Source of the DNA: RGIG3102 sp964525015
GTDB lineage: Bacteria > Bacillota > Clostridia > Oscillospirales > Ruminococcaceae
Assembly: GCA_964525015.1 (NCBI GenBank)
Contig: CAZGFY010000006.1
Location: forward strand, 1 to 64,000
DNA length: 64,000 nucleotides
Direction of reading: 5' to 3'
In this document: piece by piece, positions 8,407 to 16,349 of the stretch
Position numbering within the stretch: the stretch's first letter is position 1
Layout of the letters: the number at the start of each line of letters is the position of its first letter
The notes under the pieces: model-generated
The model's input: only the letters and a program-made list of their open reading frames with translations
Databases searched by the model: none
What the model was told of the DNA's origin: nothing
Program-made: the position numbers and the translations under genes

Positions 8407-9333
8407 TTAAAAGTTGTATATTGATGGTAATGTGGATTTACAAATTTCGATAAATGCAGCGAATCCTTTAGGTAATGCAAGATTTTTAGCATGAATAACA
8501 GCTAATGCCCACTCTGGTTTTAAATCAGGCTCAATATTATAATAATTTGGCTGGTTTACCTTATCGAAAATGTTTGGATAAGAAGATGGTATTAAAGAAA
8601 CACCAAGTCCTTTACTTACTAAGTTTACAATAGTTTGTAAATTTCGAGTTTGATACTTAACATTTGGTGTAAATCCTGCATTTTTGCAAATTCTCACAAC
8701 TTCTTGAGGAGTTCTTTGGTTTGGCGCGTTTAAAATAAACTGCCTGTTTTTTAATGATTTAACATCTATGTATTTTAAGTCATCCCCTTTATCATATGCA
8801 AGGGCATTAAGGGCATCATGCTTTGAAAGTGCCACTAAGAATTTTTCCTGACCAATATGAACTACCTCTAAATTAGGGTTTGAAATAGGAAGGTGTATAA
8901 TGCCAACATCTACAATTCCTTTAACTATTTCAGCTTCAATTTCAAAAGAATTCCCTTCAATTATTTCAAGTTTAATATTAGGGTATCTTGTGTTGAACTC
9001 AGACAAAACAACAGGTAAAATTATTGCACCAAGAAAAAAGGTTGTACCGATAGTTAATTTACCACTGTTTTTTTCATTCACTAAAGAAATAGAGTGCTCA
9101 AGATTTCGATAAAGCTCTATCATTTGCCTCGCGTGCTCATTATAAATGTCTCCGGCGACTGTTGGAATGATACCTTCGATAGTGCGTTTAAAAAGTTCAG
9201 TTCCAGTGTCTTCTTCTATTTTTTTTATAATCCTAGTTAGGGTAGGTTGAGAAACATACAGCCTTTCAGCAGCTTTTGTGATTGAGCGATTATCGTAAAC
9301 TGATATAAACGCTTGTAATTCTTTTATATTCAT
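8407..9333 (-). CDS. LysR-family transcriptional regulator (copy 1)
   Basis: A 308-residue LysR regulator: winged helix-turn-helix in the first 60 residues (ITKAAERLYVSQPTLTRIIKKIE) and a periplasmic-binding-like effector domain after about residue 90. I start it at 9333 (MNIKEL). The frame extends to 9369, but the promoter's predicted start point is near 9367, a GGATGG site precedes 9333, and the paralogue at 16346 begins with the same residues and has the same length. The two paralogues are roughly 78% identical by eye. Position beside tctA suggests control of tricarboxylate uptake. Confidence 0.93.
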   Translation of the reverse strand: MNIKELQAFISVYDNRSITKAAERLYVSQPTLTRIIKKIEEDTGTELFKRTIEGIIPTVAGDIYNEHARQMIELYRNLEHSISLVNEKNSGKLTIGTTFFLGAIILPVVLSEFNTRYPNIKLEIIEGNSFEIEAEIVKGIVDVGIIHLPISNPNLEVVHIGQEKFLVALSKHDALNALAYDKGDDLKYIDVKSLKNRQFILNAPNQRTPQEVVRICKNAGFTPNVKYQTRNLQTIVNLVSKGLGVSLIPSSYPNIFDKVNQPNYYNIEPDLKPEWALAVIHAKNLALPKGFAAFIEICKSTLPSIYNF

Positions 9334-9373
9334 AAATAATATCCATCCTAACTTAAAACTTAATTTCATTAAT

Positions 9374-9403
9374 ATTATACCAAAAAGAAGTTGTAATAGT
9401 CAA
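9374..9403 (-). promoter_or_regulatory. Promoter of LysR copy 1
   Basis: On the minus strand, TTGACT (9398-9403), an 18-bp spacer and TATAAT (9374-9379). The boxes match those of the LysR copy 2 promoter, implying both promoters come from one duplicated unit. Confidence 0.75.
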
Positions 9404-9553
9404 TCAATCCGTTAAAAGAAGAATATGATAAATAAAATTATTCAGATTCAAGATTTCTTATTATAAATTATAAATCTTTTCTTTAGAAAATTGTAGTTAT
9501 ATTATGTTTTAAGTGATATAATATATAAAACACAAAATAGATGCGTTAAAATA

Positions 9554-9582
9554 TTGACAGAAATAGTTTGAAAAGATATAAT
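9554..9582 (+). promoter_or_regulatory. Consensus promoter of the HD hydrolase gene
   Basis: Perfect consensus: TTGACA (9554-9559), 17-bp spacer, TATAAT (9577-9582), about 38 bases before the ATG. Confidence 0.85.
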
Positions 9583-9620
9583 ATAAAACTAAAATAAATT
9601 AAATAGAAAGAGAGATTACT

Positions 9621-10295
9621 ATGACACGAGAAACATATAATAAGATAAATGAATATTCAAAAACTATGCTTTCTGATAGTGCGCATGATACAGAGCACGT
9701 TAAAAGAGTACTTATGCTTTCTTTAAAAATTGCAAAAAGTGAAAAAAATATTGACTACGATGTTTTAATTGCATCAGCACTTTTACACGATATTGGAAGA
9801 TATAAGCAAATGGAGGATAAAGATATTTGTCATGCTGCATTTGGAAGTGAATTAGCTTATGAATTTATTTTGAGTTTAGGCTGGGGAGAAGAAAAAGCTT
9901 TACATGTTAAAGAATGTGTTTTAACACATAGATACCGCCAAGATTTAAAGCCAAAATCTATTGAAGCAAAAATTGTGTTTGATGCTGATAAAATAGACGT
10001 TATGGGCTCACTTGGAGTTGCTAGGAGTTTTATGTTTATAGGCGCAACTAATAGTTTAATGTATTCTCTAAATGTGAATGGAGAAATAGAAAACACTAAA
10101 AATACGAAAAACGATTCTTTTTTTAGGGAATATCATAAAAAGCTTAAAAATCTAGATAAATTAGTGCATACAAAAAAAGCAAAAGAAATAGCAAGAAAAA
10201 GAAAAAACAGCCTAAATGTATTCTACAAAACTTTACGTAAAGAAATTAATTATTCATATAAACAAGCAAAAATACTAGATAAGATATTGAAATGA
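9621..10295 (+). CDS. HD-domain phosphohydrolase (YpgQ/YedJ-like)
   Basis: A 224-residue HD-superfamily metal-dependent hydrolase. The metal ligands expected for the family are visible: H26 (DTEHVKRV), the HD pair at 56-57 (LLHDIGRY) and a downstream Asp in FDADKIDVMGSLGVAR (about 119-134). That last motif is characteristic of the YpgQ/YedJ group, some of which hydrolyse nucleoside triphosphates. The C-terminal third is lysine-rich. It is monocistronic, behind a consensus promoter. The exact substrate is not known. Confidence 0.8.
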   Translation: MTRETYNKINEYSKTMLSDSAHDTEHVKRVLMLSLKIAKSEKNIDYDVLIASALLHDIGRYKQMEDKDICHAAFGSELAYEFILSLGWGEEKALHVKECVLTHRYRQDLKPKSIEAKIVFDADKIDVMGSLGVARSFMFIGATNSLMYSLNVNGEIENTKNTKNDSFFREYHKKLKNLDKLVHTKKAKEIARKRKNSLNVFYKTLRKEINYSYKQAKILDKILK

Positions 10296-10378
10296 TTTTT
10301 AATATATGCAAAATGCTTATATATAAATAAATACTTTGTTAAAAAATAGTTTATTATAATGAAAAAGCTAGATATCTC

Positions 10379-10407
10379 TTGAAATTTGTGTTTAAAAAGT
10401 GTAAAAT
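10379..10407 (+). promoter_or_regulatory. Promoter of the riboswitch-purine permease transcript
   Basis: TTGAAA (10379-10384), 17-bp spacer, TAAAAT (10402-10407). The predicted start at about 10414 coincides with the first base of the aptamer P1 helix. Confidence 0.75.
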
Positions 10408-10414
10408 AATGAAG

Positions 10415-10484
10415 TACTTATATTAGTTCATTAATATGGAATGAGAGTTTCTACGTGGCACCGTAAATGCCTACGCTATAAGTG
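10415..10484 (+). promoter_or_regulatory. Purine riboswitch aptamer, guanine type
   Basis: The conserved core is plain: L2 ATATGG, J2/3 TTTCTAC and L3 CCGTAAA. P1 pairs 10415-10422 with 10477-10484, P2 pairs TTCATT with AATGAG, and P3 pairs GTGGCA (10455-10460) with TGCC-T-AC (10468-10474), leaving T10472 bulged. The ligand-pairing position equivalent to C74 is C10476, which predicts guanine or hypoxanthine rather than adenine. G10475 replaces the usual A before it. A purine permease follows directly. Confidence 0.93.
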
Positions 10485-10525
10485 TTTCACTATAATAACT
10501 GGGGAAACTCCCTTTTATTTATTTT

Positions 10526-10554
10526 GACAAACACTTTTTGTGTTTGTCTTTTTT
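10526..10554 (+). terminator. Riboswitch expression-platform terminator
   Basis: GACAAACAC (10526-10534) pairs with GTGTTTGTC (10540-10548) around a T5 loop and is followed by a T-run. The alternative antiterminator is also visible: AGTGTTT (10481-10487), which includes the P1 3' strand, is perfectly complementary to AAACACT (10529-10535). Ligand binding should lock P1 and allow termination, an OFF switch. Confidence 0.9.
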
Positions 10555-10570
10555 AATTTTGGAGGATAAA

Positions 10571-11923
10571 ATGGTAGAAAAAATATTTAAACTTAAAGCA
10601 CACAAAACAGATGTAAAAACAGAAGTTATTGCAGGTGTTACAACATTTTTGGCAATGGCTTATATTCTTGCAGTAAACCCAAGTATGCTTGCGGATGCAG
10701 GAATGGATGCAGGAGCAGTTTTTACTGCAACAGCGCTTTCAGCAGCAGTTGCATCAATTTTCATGGGAGTATTTGCGAATTATCCAATCGCACTAGCTTC
10801 AGGAATGGGGCTTAACGCTTATTTTGCATATTCAGTTAGTCTTGGAATGGGGCTTGGTGAAGATGCCTGGAAAATTGCATTAGCAGCAGTTTTAGTTGAA
10901 GGGATTATTTTTATAGTGCTTTCATTTTTCAAATTTCGTGAAAAAATATTAAATCAAATACCAACAAACTTAAAATATGGCATTACAGTTGGTATTGGAT
11001 TATTTATTACAATTATTGGTCTGATAGGCGCTGGAGTAGTTAGAGATGATGCAGCTACGTTGATTGCAATGGGAGATTTAACATCAGTTAAAACAATTTT
11101 AGCTATTATAGGACTGTTAACAGTAGCAGTTTTAATGCATTTTAATGTTAAAGGTGCGATTTTAATAGGGATTTTAGTAACTTGGGGACTTGGTATTGCA
11201 GCAGAAATAACAGGGATTTATGTTGTGAATCCTGAAATAGGAATGTTTTCGAATATTCCTGATTTTTCAAACTACACACTATTCCCATCACTTGAGCCAA
11301 CATTATTCCAATTCAATTTTGAGTGGGCAGCAGAAAATATTATTTCATTTATAACAATTGTTTTTGCTTTCTTATTTGTTGATTTATTTGATACAGTTGG
11401 AACATTAATTGGCGTTGCAGCAAAAGGTAATTTATTAAATGATAAAGGTGAACTTCCAAACGCAGGAAAAGCTTTAATGGCAGACGCTGTTGGTACTGTT
11501 GTAGGGGCTTGCCTTGGTACATCAACTGTAACTAGCTATGTTGAATCTTCAGCAGGTGTTTCAGCAGGAGGTAGAACAGGTCTTAGCGCTGTTGTTTCAG
11601 GATGTTTATTCATAGTGGCATTATTTCTTTCACCAATATTTTTATCAATTCAAAGCTATGCAACTGCACCAGCTTTAATTATAGTTGGACTTTTAATGAT
11701 GACATCAATAAGCAAAATGAGTTTTGAAGGGGATATGACAGATTCAATCTCAGGATTTTTAGCTATCGTTGTTATGCCATTCACATATTCAATTGCTAAT
11801 GGTATAATGTTTGGTATGCTTTCTTGGGTAGTTTTAAAGGTATTAACAGGCAAGGTGAAAGACATATCTGTAACAATGTGGATTTGTGGTCTTTTGTTTT
11901 TGGCAAAAATACTATTTTTATAA
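10571..11923 (+). CDS. pbuG: Guanine/hypoxanthine permease (NCS2, AzgA/PbuG type)
   Basis: A 450-residue polytopic NCS2-family permease importing guanine or hypoxanthine by proton symport. Family landmarks are GVTTFLAMAYILAVNP near the N-terminus, GLNAYFAYSV near 80, LFVDLFDTVGTLIG near 265 and GTSTVTSYVESSAGVSAGGRTGL near 320. I start at 10571, where GGAGG sits 5 bases upstream. The frame is open from 10538, but that extension lies inside the riboswitch terminator. Regulation by the guanine-type riboswitch supports the substrate call. A strong terminator ends the unit. Confidence 0.95.
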   Translation: MVEKIFKLKAHKTDVKTEVIAGVTTFLAMAYILAVNPSMLADAGMDAGAVFTATALSAAVASIFMGVFANYPIALASGMGLNAYFAYSVSLGMGLGEDAWKIALAAVLVEGIIFIVLSFFKFREKILNQIPTNLKYGITVGIGLFITIIGLIGAGVVRDDAATLIAMGDLTSVKTILAIIGLLTVAVLMHFNVKGAILIGILVTWGLGIAAEITGIYVVNPEIGMFSNIPDFSNYTLFPSLEPTLFQFNFEWAAENIISFITIVFAFLFVDLFDTVGTLIGVAAKGNLLNDKGELPNAGKALMADAVGTVVGACLGTSTVTSYVESSAGVSAGGRTGLSAVVSGCLFIVALFLSPIFLSIQSYATAPALIIVGLLMMTSISKMSFEGDMTDSISGFLAIVVMPFTYSIANGIMFGMLSWVVLKVLTGKVKDISVTMWICGLLFLAKILFL

Positions 11924-11953
11924 TAAAAATTTAGTTATATTTTACATAAAAAT

Positions 11954-11994
11954 AATCCGTTATAGCAAAAATAGGCGCTATAACGGATTTTTTT
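11954..11994 (+). terminator. Intrinsic terminator after the purine permease
   Basis: A perfect 13-bp stem, AATCCGTTATAGC (11954-11966) with its complement (11977-11989), a 10-base loop and a T7 tail. Confidence 0.92.
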
Positions 11995-12038
11995 ATTTGC
12001 TATTACAAACTTTGATACCCTGTATGTAAAACTTGAAT

Positions 12039-12067
12039 TTGTTAAATCTATTTGAAGATATTATAAT
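12039..12067 (+). promoter_or_regulatory. Putative citDEF promoter
   Basis: TTGTTA (12039-12044), 17-bp spacer, TATAAT (12062-12067), about 33 bases before citD. The weak -35 would suit activator dependence. No ATAAC-N5-GTTAT dyad like the one near tctC is seen here. Confidence 0.55.
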
Positions 12068-12099
12068 AGTAGTAAGTATTATAAGAGAGGTAAAATATT

Positions 12100-12399
12100 A
12101 TGATTATTAAAAAGTCTGCAAATGCAGGAACTCTAGAGTCAAGCGATGCTTATGTTTTAATTGAGCCAAACAATGGCGGTATTGAATTAGAACTTGAAAG
12201 TAGTGTGATAAATCAGTATGGAGATAAAATTGAAAAAACTGTACTAGATGTTTTAAAAAGATTAAGTGTTAGCGATGCAAATGTTAAAATTGTTGATAAA
12301 GGGGCACTAGATTGCACAATTAAGGCAAGAGTTGAATGTGCTGTTTTTAGAGCAAATGAAAATGAAGACACTATTAAATGGGGGGATTTAATAATATGA
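12100..12399 (+). CDS. citD: Citrate lyase acyl-carrier (gamma) subunit
   Basis: A 99-residue CitD, the usual length. It carries the phosphoribosyl-dephospho-CoA prosthetic group that holds the acetyl or citryl thioester during citrate cleavage. The attachment serine is expected at residue 14, and the sequence AGTLESSD places Ser14 exactly there. Its stop overlaps citE (ATGA), so citDEF are coupled. The modification enzymes CitG and CitX are encoded 2.5 kb downstream. Confidence 0.96.
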   Translation: MIIKKSANAGTLESSDAYVLIEPNNGGIELELESSVINQYGDKIEKTVLDVLKRLSVSDANVKIVDKGALDCTIKARVECAVFRANENEDTIKWGDLII

Positions 12400-13298
12400 T
12401 AAATCCAAATAAAAAAAGATTAAGAAGAAGTATGATGTTTTTAAATTGTCAAAAGCCAAGCTTAATTAAGGACCCATACATTTATGCGCCAGATACAATT
12501 ATATTAGATTTAGAAGATGCAGTTTCAGAAAATCAAAAAGATGCTGCAAGATTTTCATTATACCACGCACTGAAAACTATTGATTACAAATCTTGTGAAA
12601 AAATGGTTAGAATTAACGCACTAGACACTAGATTTTGGCAGGAAGATATTAGAGCGTGTGTTGCTGGTGGTGCTGATTCAATTAGAATTCCAAAAGTTGA
12701 AACTAAAGCTCAAGTTTTAGAAGTTGAAGCAGCAGTTGAAGCAGCTGAAAAAGAATTTGGTGTTCCAGTTGGGCACACTTTAATTATGGCAGCTATTGAA
12801 AGTGCAAAAGGTATTGTTAATCTTGCTGAAATTTGCAATTCTTCAGATAGAATGCTAGGCGTTGCATTATCTGGAGGTGATTACACTAAAGATTTACAAA
12901 CAACAATTTCTGGAACAGGTGTTGAATTGAATGGCGCAAGACAATTAATGATTATTCACGCAAGAGCAGCTGGAATTCAATGCTTTGATACTGTTTATAC
13001 AGATGTTGCTAATCTTGAAGGTTTTGAAGAAGAAGTAAAACTTATCAAAACTATGGGATTTGATGGCAAAAGTATCGTTAACCCAAGGCAAATAAGCATA
13101 ACTCATAAAATATTTACTCCAACAGAAAAAGAAATAATTTTCGCTGAAAAAGTTGTTAGAGAAATTGATGATAAAAAAGCTCAAGGTATTGGCGTATTTA
13201 CAGTTGATGGAAAAATGATTGATATTGCCTTTTATGATGGAGCAAAACGCACAATTGAACTTGCGAAAGCTTCAGGTGTGTATAAGGGGGATTTATAA
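12396..13298 (+). CDS. citE: Citrate lyase citryl-CoA lyase (beta) subunit
   Basis: A 300-residue CitE of the HpcH/HpaI aldolase superfamily. It cleaves the citryl-ACP thioester to oxaloacetate and acetyl-ACP. Visible features are RSMMFLNCQKPSLI at the N-terminus, the metal-binding region LDLEDAVSENQKDAAR (about 40-55), MAAIESAKGIVNL (about 130-142) and LSGGDYTKDL. I start at 12396, with GGGGGGA upstream and the ATGA overlap with citD; an in-frame ATG six codons earlier would put the ribosome binding site inside the gene. citF begins two bases after the stop. Confidence 0.95.
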   Translation: MINPNKKRLRRSMMFLNCQKPSLIKDPYIYAPDTIILDLEDAVSENQKDAARFSLYHALKTIDYKSCEKMVRINALDTRFWQEDIRACVAGGADSIRIPKVETKAQVLEVEAAVEAAEKEFGVPVGHTLIMAAIESAKGIVNLAEICNSSDRMLGVALSGGDYTKDLQTTISGTGVELNGARQLMIIHARAAGIQCFDTVYTDVANLEGFEEEVKLIKTMGFDGKSIVNPRQISITHKIFTPTEKEIIFAEKVVREIDDKKAQGIGVFTVDGKMIDIAFYDGAKRTIELAKASGVYKGDL

Positions 13299-13300
13299 TT

Positions 13301-14851
13301 ATGATTAATAAAGTTGGCAGAGAAATACCACAGAGTATTTTAGAATTAACAAAAAAAGAAGGCTACAAAGGTCAAAATGCTTTTGATGGCTATGAATATA
13401 AAAAAGCAGCACCTACAACTAAAGCTTTAAACGACCCAACTAAAAGTAAAATGGTTTCTTCAATTGAAGAAGTTTTACAAAAAGTAGGGATTAAAGACGG
13501 TATGACTATTTCTTTCCATCATCATTTTAGAGAAGGTGACTTTGTTGTTAATATGGTTATGCTTGCTATTGAAAAAATGGGCATAAAAGATATTAGACTA
13601 TGTGCAACAAGCCTTGGAAAAGCAAATGACCCAATAGTTCATTTAATTGAAAATGGAACAGTTACATCAATGAGGGCTTCAGGGGTTAGAGGTAAAATTG
13701 GAGATGCCATTTCAACTGGCAAACTTAAAGGCCTTGCAACAATGTGCTCACACGGTGGACGTGTTAGAAGTATTGAAAGTGGCGAAGAGCATATAGATAT
13801 TGCGTTTATCGGAGCTCCAACGGCTGATGAATATGGAAACTGTCAAGCAAATGGTGGTAAAAGTGACTGTGGCGTTTTAGGATATGCTGTTTCTGATGCA
13901 AGATATGCAGATAAAGTTGTTGTTATAACAGATACTTTAGTTGCGTTTCCAAATGTTCCAGCTAGTATTTCAATGACAGATGTTGATTATGTATGTGTAG
14001 TTGATGCAATAGGTAATCCAGATAAAATTGCAACAGGCGCTGCTAAACCAACAACTGATATGAGAAAATTAAAAATGGCAGACTATTGTACACAGGTTGT
14101 TATAAATACACCATATTTTAAAGATGGTTTTTCATATCAAACAGGTGTAGGTGGTGCATCAATCGCATCAACTGCATTTTTAGCAGAAGAAATGAGAAAA
14201 AGAGATATAAAAATGGCTTGGGCTTCAGGTGGTATTACAGCTCCTTTATGTGATTTATTAGAAGAAGGCTTAATTGGAAAACTTGTTGATGTTCAAGATT
14301 TTGATTTAGGTGCCGTTGAATCAATTAAGAAAAATCAAAATCACATAGCAATGTCGGCTAGTGAATATGCAAATCCATTTAATAAGGGTGCATTTGTTAA
14401 TAGGTTAGATTTTGTTATTCTAGCTTCACTTGAAGTAGATGTTAATTTCAATTGTAATGTTGTAGTTGGCTCAGACGGTGTAGTTACAGGGGCGCAAGGT
14501 GGACATCCAGATACTGCAGCCGGTGCAAAATGTACTATTGTTATCACTCCGCTTTTACAAAGTAGAATACCAGCAATTTGCTCAGATGTTACAACAGTTA
14601 CAACACCAGGTGAAACAGTTGACGTTGTTGTTACTGAGTATGGTATAGCAATAAACCCATTAAGACAAGATTTAGTTGAATGTTTATCAGGCAAAGGGCT
14701 TGAAATTAAAACAATTGAAGAATTAAGAGATATTGCATACGATTTAGCAGATGAGCCTAGCAAGGTTCAGTTTGAAGATAAAATTGTTGGAATAATTGAA
14801 GCAAGAGATGGCACAATTATGGACGTTGTAAGACAGATTAAAACAAGATAA
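13301..14851 (+). CDS. citF: Citrate lyase CoA-transferase (alpha) subunit
   Basis: A 516-residue CitF, full length. It exchanges acetyl for citryl on the CitD prosthetic group. The N-terminal region has TISFHHHFREGDFVVN (about 69-84). The middle and C-terminal parts carry the glycine-rich segments of the CoA-transferase fold (for example GVGGASIAST near 285, VVGSDGVVTGAQGGHPD near 387-403). It ends the tightly packed citDEF unit, and a hairpin lies before citG. No citC or oxaloacetate decarboxylase gene accompanies it in this window. Confidence 0.95.
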   Translation: MINKVGREIPQSILELTKKEGYKGQNAFDGYEYKKAAPTTKALNDPTKSKMVSSIEEVLQKVGIKDGMTISFHHHFREGDFVVNMVMLAIEKMGIKDIRLCATSLGKANDPIVHLIENGTVTSMRASGVRGKIGDAISTGKLKGLATMCSHGGRVRSIESGEEHIDIAFIGAPTADEYGNCQANGGKSDCGVLGYAVSDARYADKVVVITDTLVAFPNVPASISMTDVDYVCVVDAIGNPDKIATGAAKPTTDMRKLKMADYCTQVVINTPYFKDGFSYQTGVGGASIASTAFLAEEMRKRDIKMAWASGGITAPLCDLLEEGLIGKLVDVQDFDLGAVESIKKNQNHIAMSASEYANPFNKGAFVNRLDFVILASLEVDVNFNCNVVVGSDGVVTGAQGGHPDTAAGAKCTIVITPLLQSRIPAICSDVTTVTTPGETVDVVVTEYGIAINPLRQDLVECLSGKGLEIKTIEELRDIAYDLADEPSKVQFEDKIVGIIEARDGTIMDVVRQIKTR

Positions 14852-14868
14852 ACTTTAAAAAATATATC

Positions 14869-14904
14869 AAAAGTCCTGTTATTTAAAAAAATAATAGGAC
14901 TTTT
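14869..14904 (+). terminator. Hairpin between citF and citG
   Basis: A 16-bp stem with one G-U pair (14869-14884/14889-14904), a 4-base loop and a T-rich tail. It probably terminates partly; a TATAAT at 14919-14924 may restart citGX transcription. Confidence 0.75.
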
Positions 14905-14959
14905 ATTTTAAAATATGATATAATAGTTTTTAAGAGATTTTGTAAAAGGAAGAATTATA

Positions 14960-15811
14960 ATGCTGAAAATTAAAAAGTTAATTGAAGATTGTATGATATC
15001 AGAAGTTAAAACTTATCCAAAACCCGGACTTGTTGATTTATACGATAATGGCGCTCACACTGATATGGATTACAGCACTTTTAAAAGAAGTGCAAAAGCA
15101 ATAACTCCTTTTATCTATGAAATGTTTGAAATGGGACTTAAAAATAATATCTCAATAGAAGAAAAGTTTTTAAATATTAGACAAATTGGACTTCTTGCAG
15201 AGAAAGATATGTTTTTAGCTACTAATAATATCAATACTCATAAAGGTATGATATTTTCGCTCGGAATAATAGTTTGCTCGGCTGGAATTTCACTTAAAGA
15301 TAAAAATAAATTTGATATTGAGTATATTTTAAACACAGTTAAAAAAATGACGTATGATATAATCGAAAGCGATTTTATAAAAATAGATAGAAATAACCCT
15401 AAAACAAATGGCGAAAAACTATATGTAAAATATAATGATAAGGGAATAAGGGGAGAAGTTCAAAATGCCTTTCCAAGTATTCGAAATTATTCATTTAATG
15501 AAATGAAAAGGCTTAAAAAAACATATAAAGATGAAAACGCAATTAATCTTCAAACTTTGCTATATTTAATAAGTAATGTAAGAGATACCAATGTGTTATC
15601 TCGTGGCACACAGGAAGATTTGATTTACTTAATGAATGAGGCAAAAAAGCTTTATGATAAAGAAAGTCCATTTACAAATGAGGGAATAGAAAAAATAAAA
15701 GAATTAAATAAAGAATGTATAAGAAGAAATATAAGTCCAGGAGGGAGTGCAGATTTACTAGCTGTTACTATATTTTTAGTGAATCTTGAAAGATTAAATG
15801 ATGATTTATAA
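14960..15811 (+). CDS. citG: Triphosphoribosyl-dephospho-CoA synthase
   Basis: A 283-residue CitG that builds the citrate lyase cofactor precursor from ATP and dephospho-CoA. Family motifs visible are EVKTYPKPGLVDLYDNGAH (about 14-32, with the catalytic PGLVD core), NTHKGMIFSLGI (about 91-102) and SPGGSADLLAVT near the C-terminus (about 259-270). A-rich GGAAG precedes the ATG. It overlaps citX by 14 bases, so the two maturation enzymes are coupled. Length matches free-standing CitG rather than a CitXG fusion. Confidence 0.93.
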   Translation: MLKIKKLIEDCMISEVKTYPKPGLVDLYDNGAHTDMDYSTFKRSAKAITPFIYEMFEMGLKNNISIEEKFLNIRQIGLLAEKDMFLATNNINTHKGMIFSLGIIVCSAGISLKDKNKFDIEYILNTVKKMTYDIIESDFIKIDRNNPKTNGEKLYVKYNDKGIRGEVQNAFPSIRNYSFNEMKRLKKTYKDENAINLQTLLYLISNVRDTNVLSRGTQEDLIYLMNEAKKLYDKESPFTNEGIEKIKELNKECIRRNISPGGSADLLAVTIFLVNLERLNDDL

Positions 15812-16319
15812 AAAAGTGAGTTTGGAAGATATGCTTTTATGTAAGGATAGAAGAGTGTATATTCAAAATGAGATGATTAGAAAATATAAAAACACACTTA
15901 TATGCTTAACTTTAAATATCCCAGGAGAATATAAAGCGAGTGAAGATATTGAAAAGATTTATGAAATTGCAAAATCAAGAATAAAAGATTCTTTGAAAAT
16001 TGAAAATGTCGATGTAATCAAAGAATTTGAAATAAAAGAGCACACAGGATTTGAATTTTATATTTGTGCAGATAAAGATGCAATTAAAATTAAAAATATT
16101 TGTATGGAGATAGAAGATAAAGATAAATTATCACGTCTTTTTGATATAGATATTATCGATAAAGATAATAAAAAAATTGATAGAAATGGGCTTAATTATC
16201 AGCCAAGAAAATGTCTTATTTGCCAAAATGAAGCAAAAGGATGTGCTAGGAATAGAACTCATAGCCTAGAAGAATTAGCCAATGAAATTAATAAGATAAT
16301 AAAGGAACATATATTATAA
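15798..16319 (+). CDS. citX: Apo-citrate lyase phosphoribosyl-dephospho-CoA transferase
   Basis: A 173-residue CitX that moves the prosthetic group onto the CitD serine. The C-terminal RKCLICQNEAKGCARNRTHS (about 138-157) is the family signature. Two ATG codons in tandem (15798 and 15801) could both start it; both lie inside the end of citG. The stop codon is part of a perfect 15-bp terminator shared with the convergent LysR gene. Confidence 0.93.
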   Translation: MMIYKKVSLEDMLLCKDRRVYIQNEMIRKYKNTLICLTLNIPGEYKASEDIEKIYEIAKSRIKDSLKIENVDVIKEFEIKEHTGFEFYICADKDAIKIKNICMEIEDKDKLSRLFDIDIIDKDNKKIDRNGLNYQPRKCLICQNEAKGCARNRTHSLEELANEINKIIKEHIL

Positions 16320-16349
16320 GACAATCCTGCAAAAGCAGGATTGTCTTAT
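16316..16349. terminator. Bidirectional terminator shared by citX and LysR copy 2
   Basis: A perfect 15-bp stem (16316-16330/16335-16349) with an AAAA loop. It overlaps the stop codons of both convergent genes. Confidence 0.9.

Noticed and set aside
10538..10570. N-terminal extension of the purine permease
   Set aside because: These eleven codons lie in the terminator hairpin and spacer of the riboswitch. GGAGG precedes the ATG at 10571.
12001..12099. Search for citC or a LysR dyad upstream of citD
   Set aside because: No ATAAC-N5-GTTAT site and no ligase-like frame is visible between the permease terminator and citD; only a plain promoter can be supported.
14341..14763. Minus-strand frame of 140 codons in citF
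   Set aside because: Antisense shadow of citF with no start signals.
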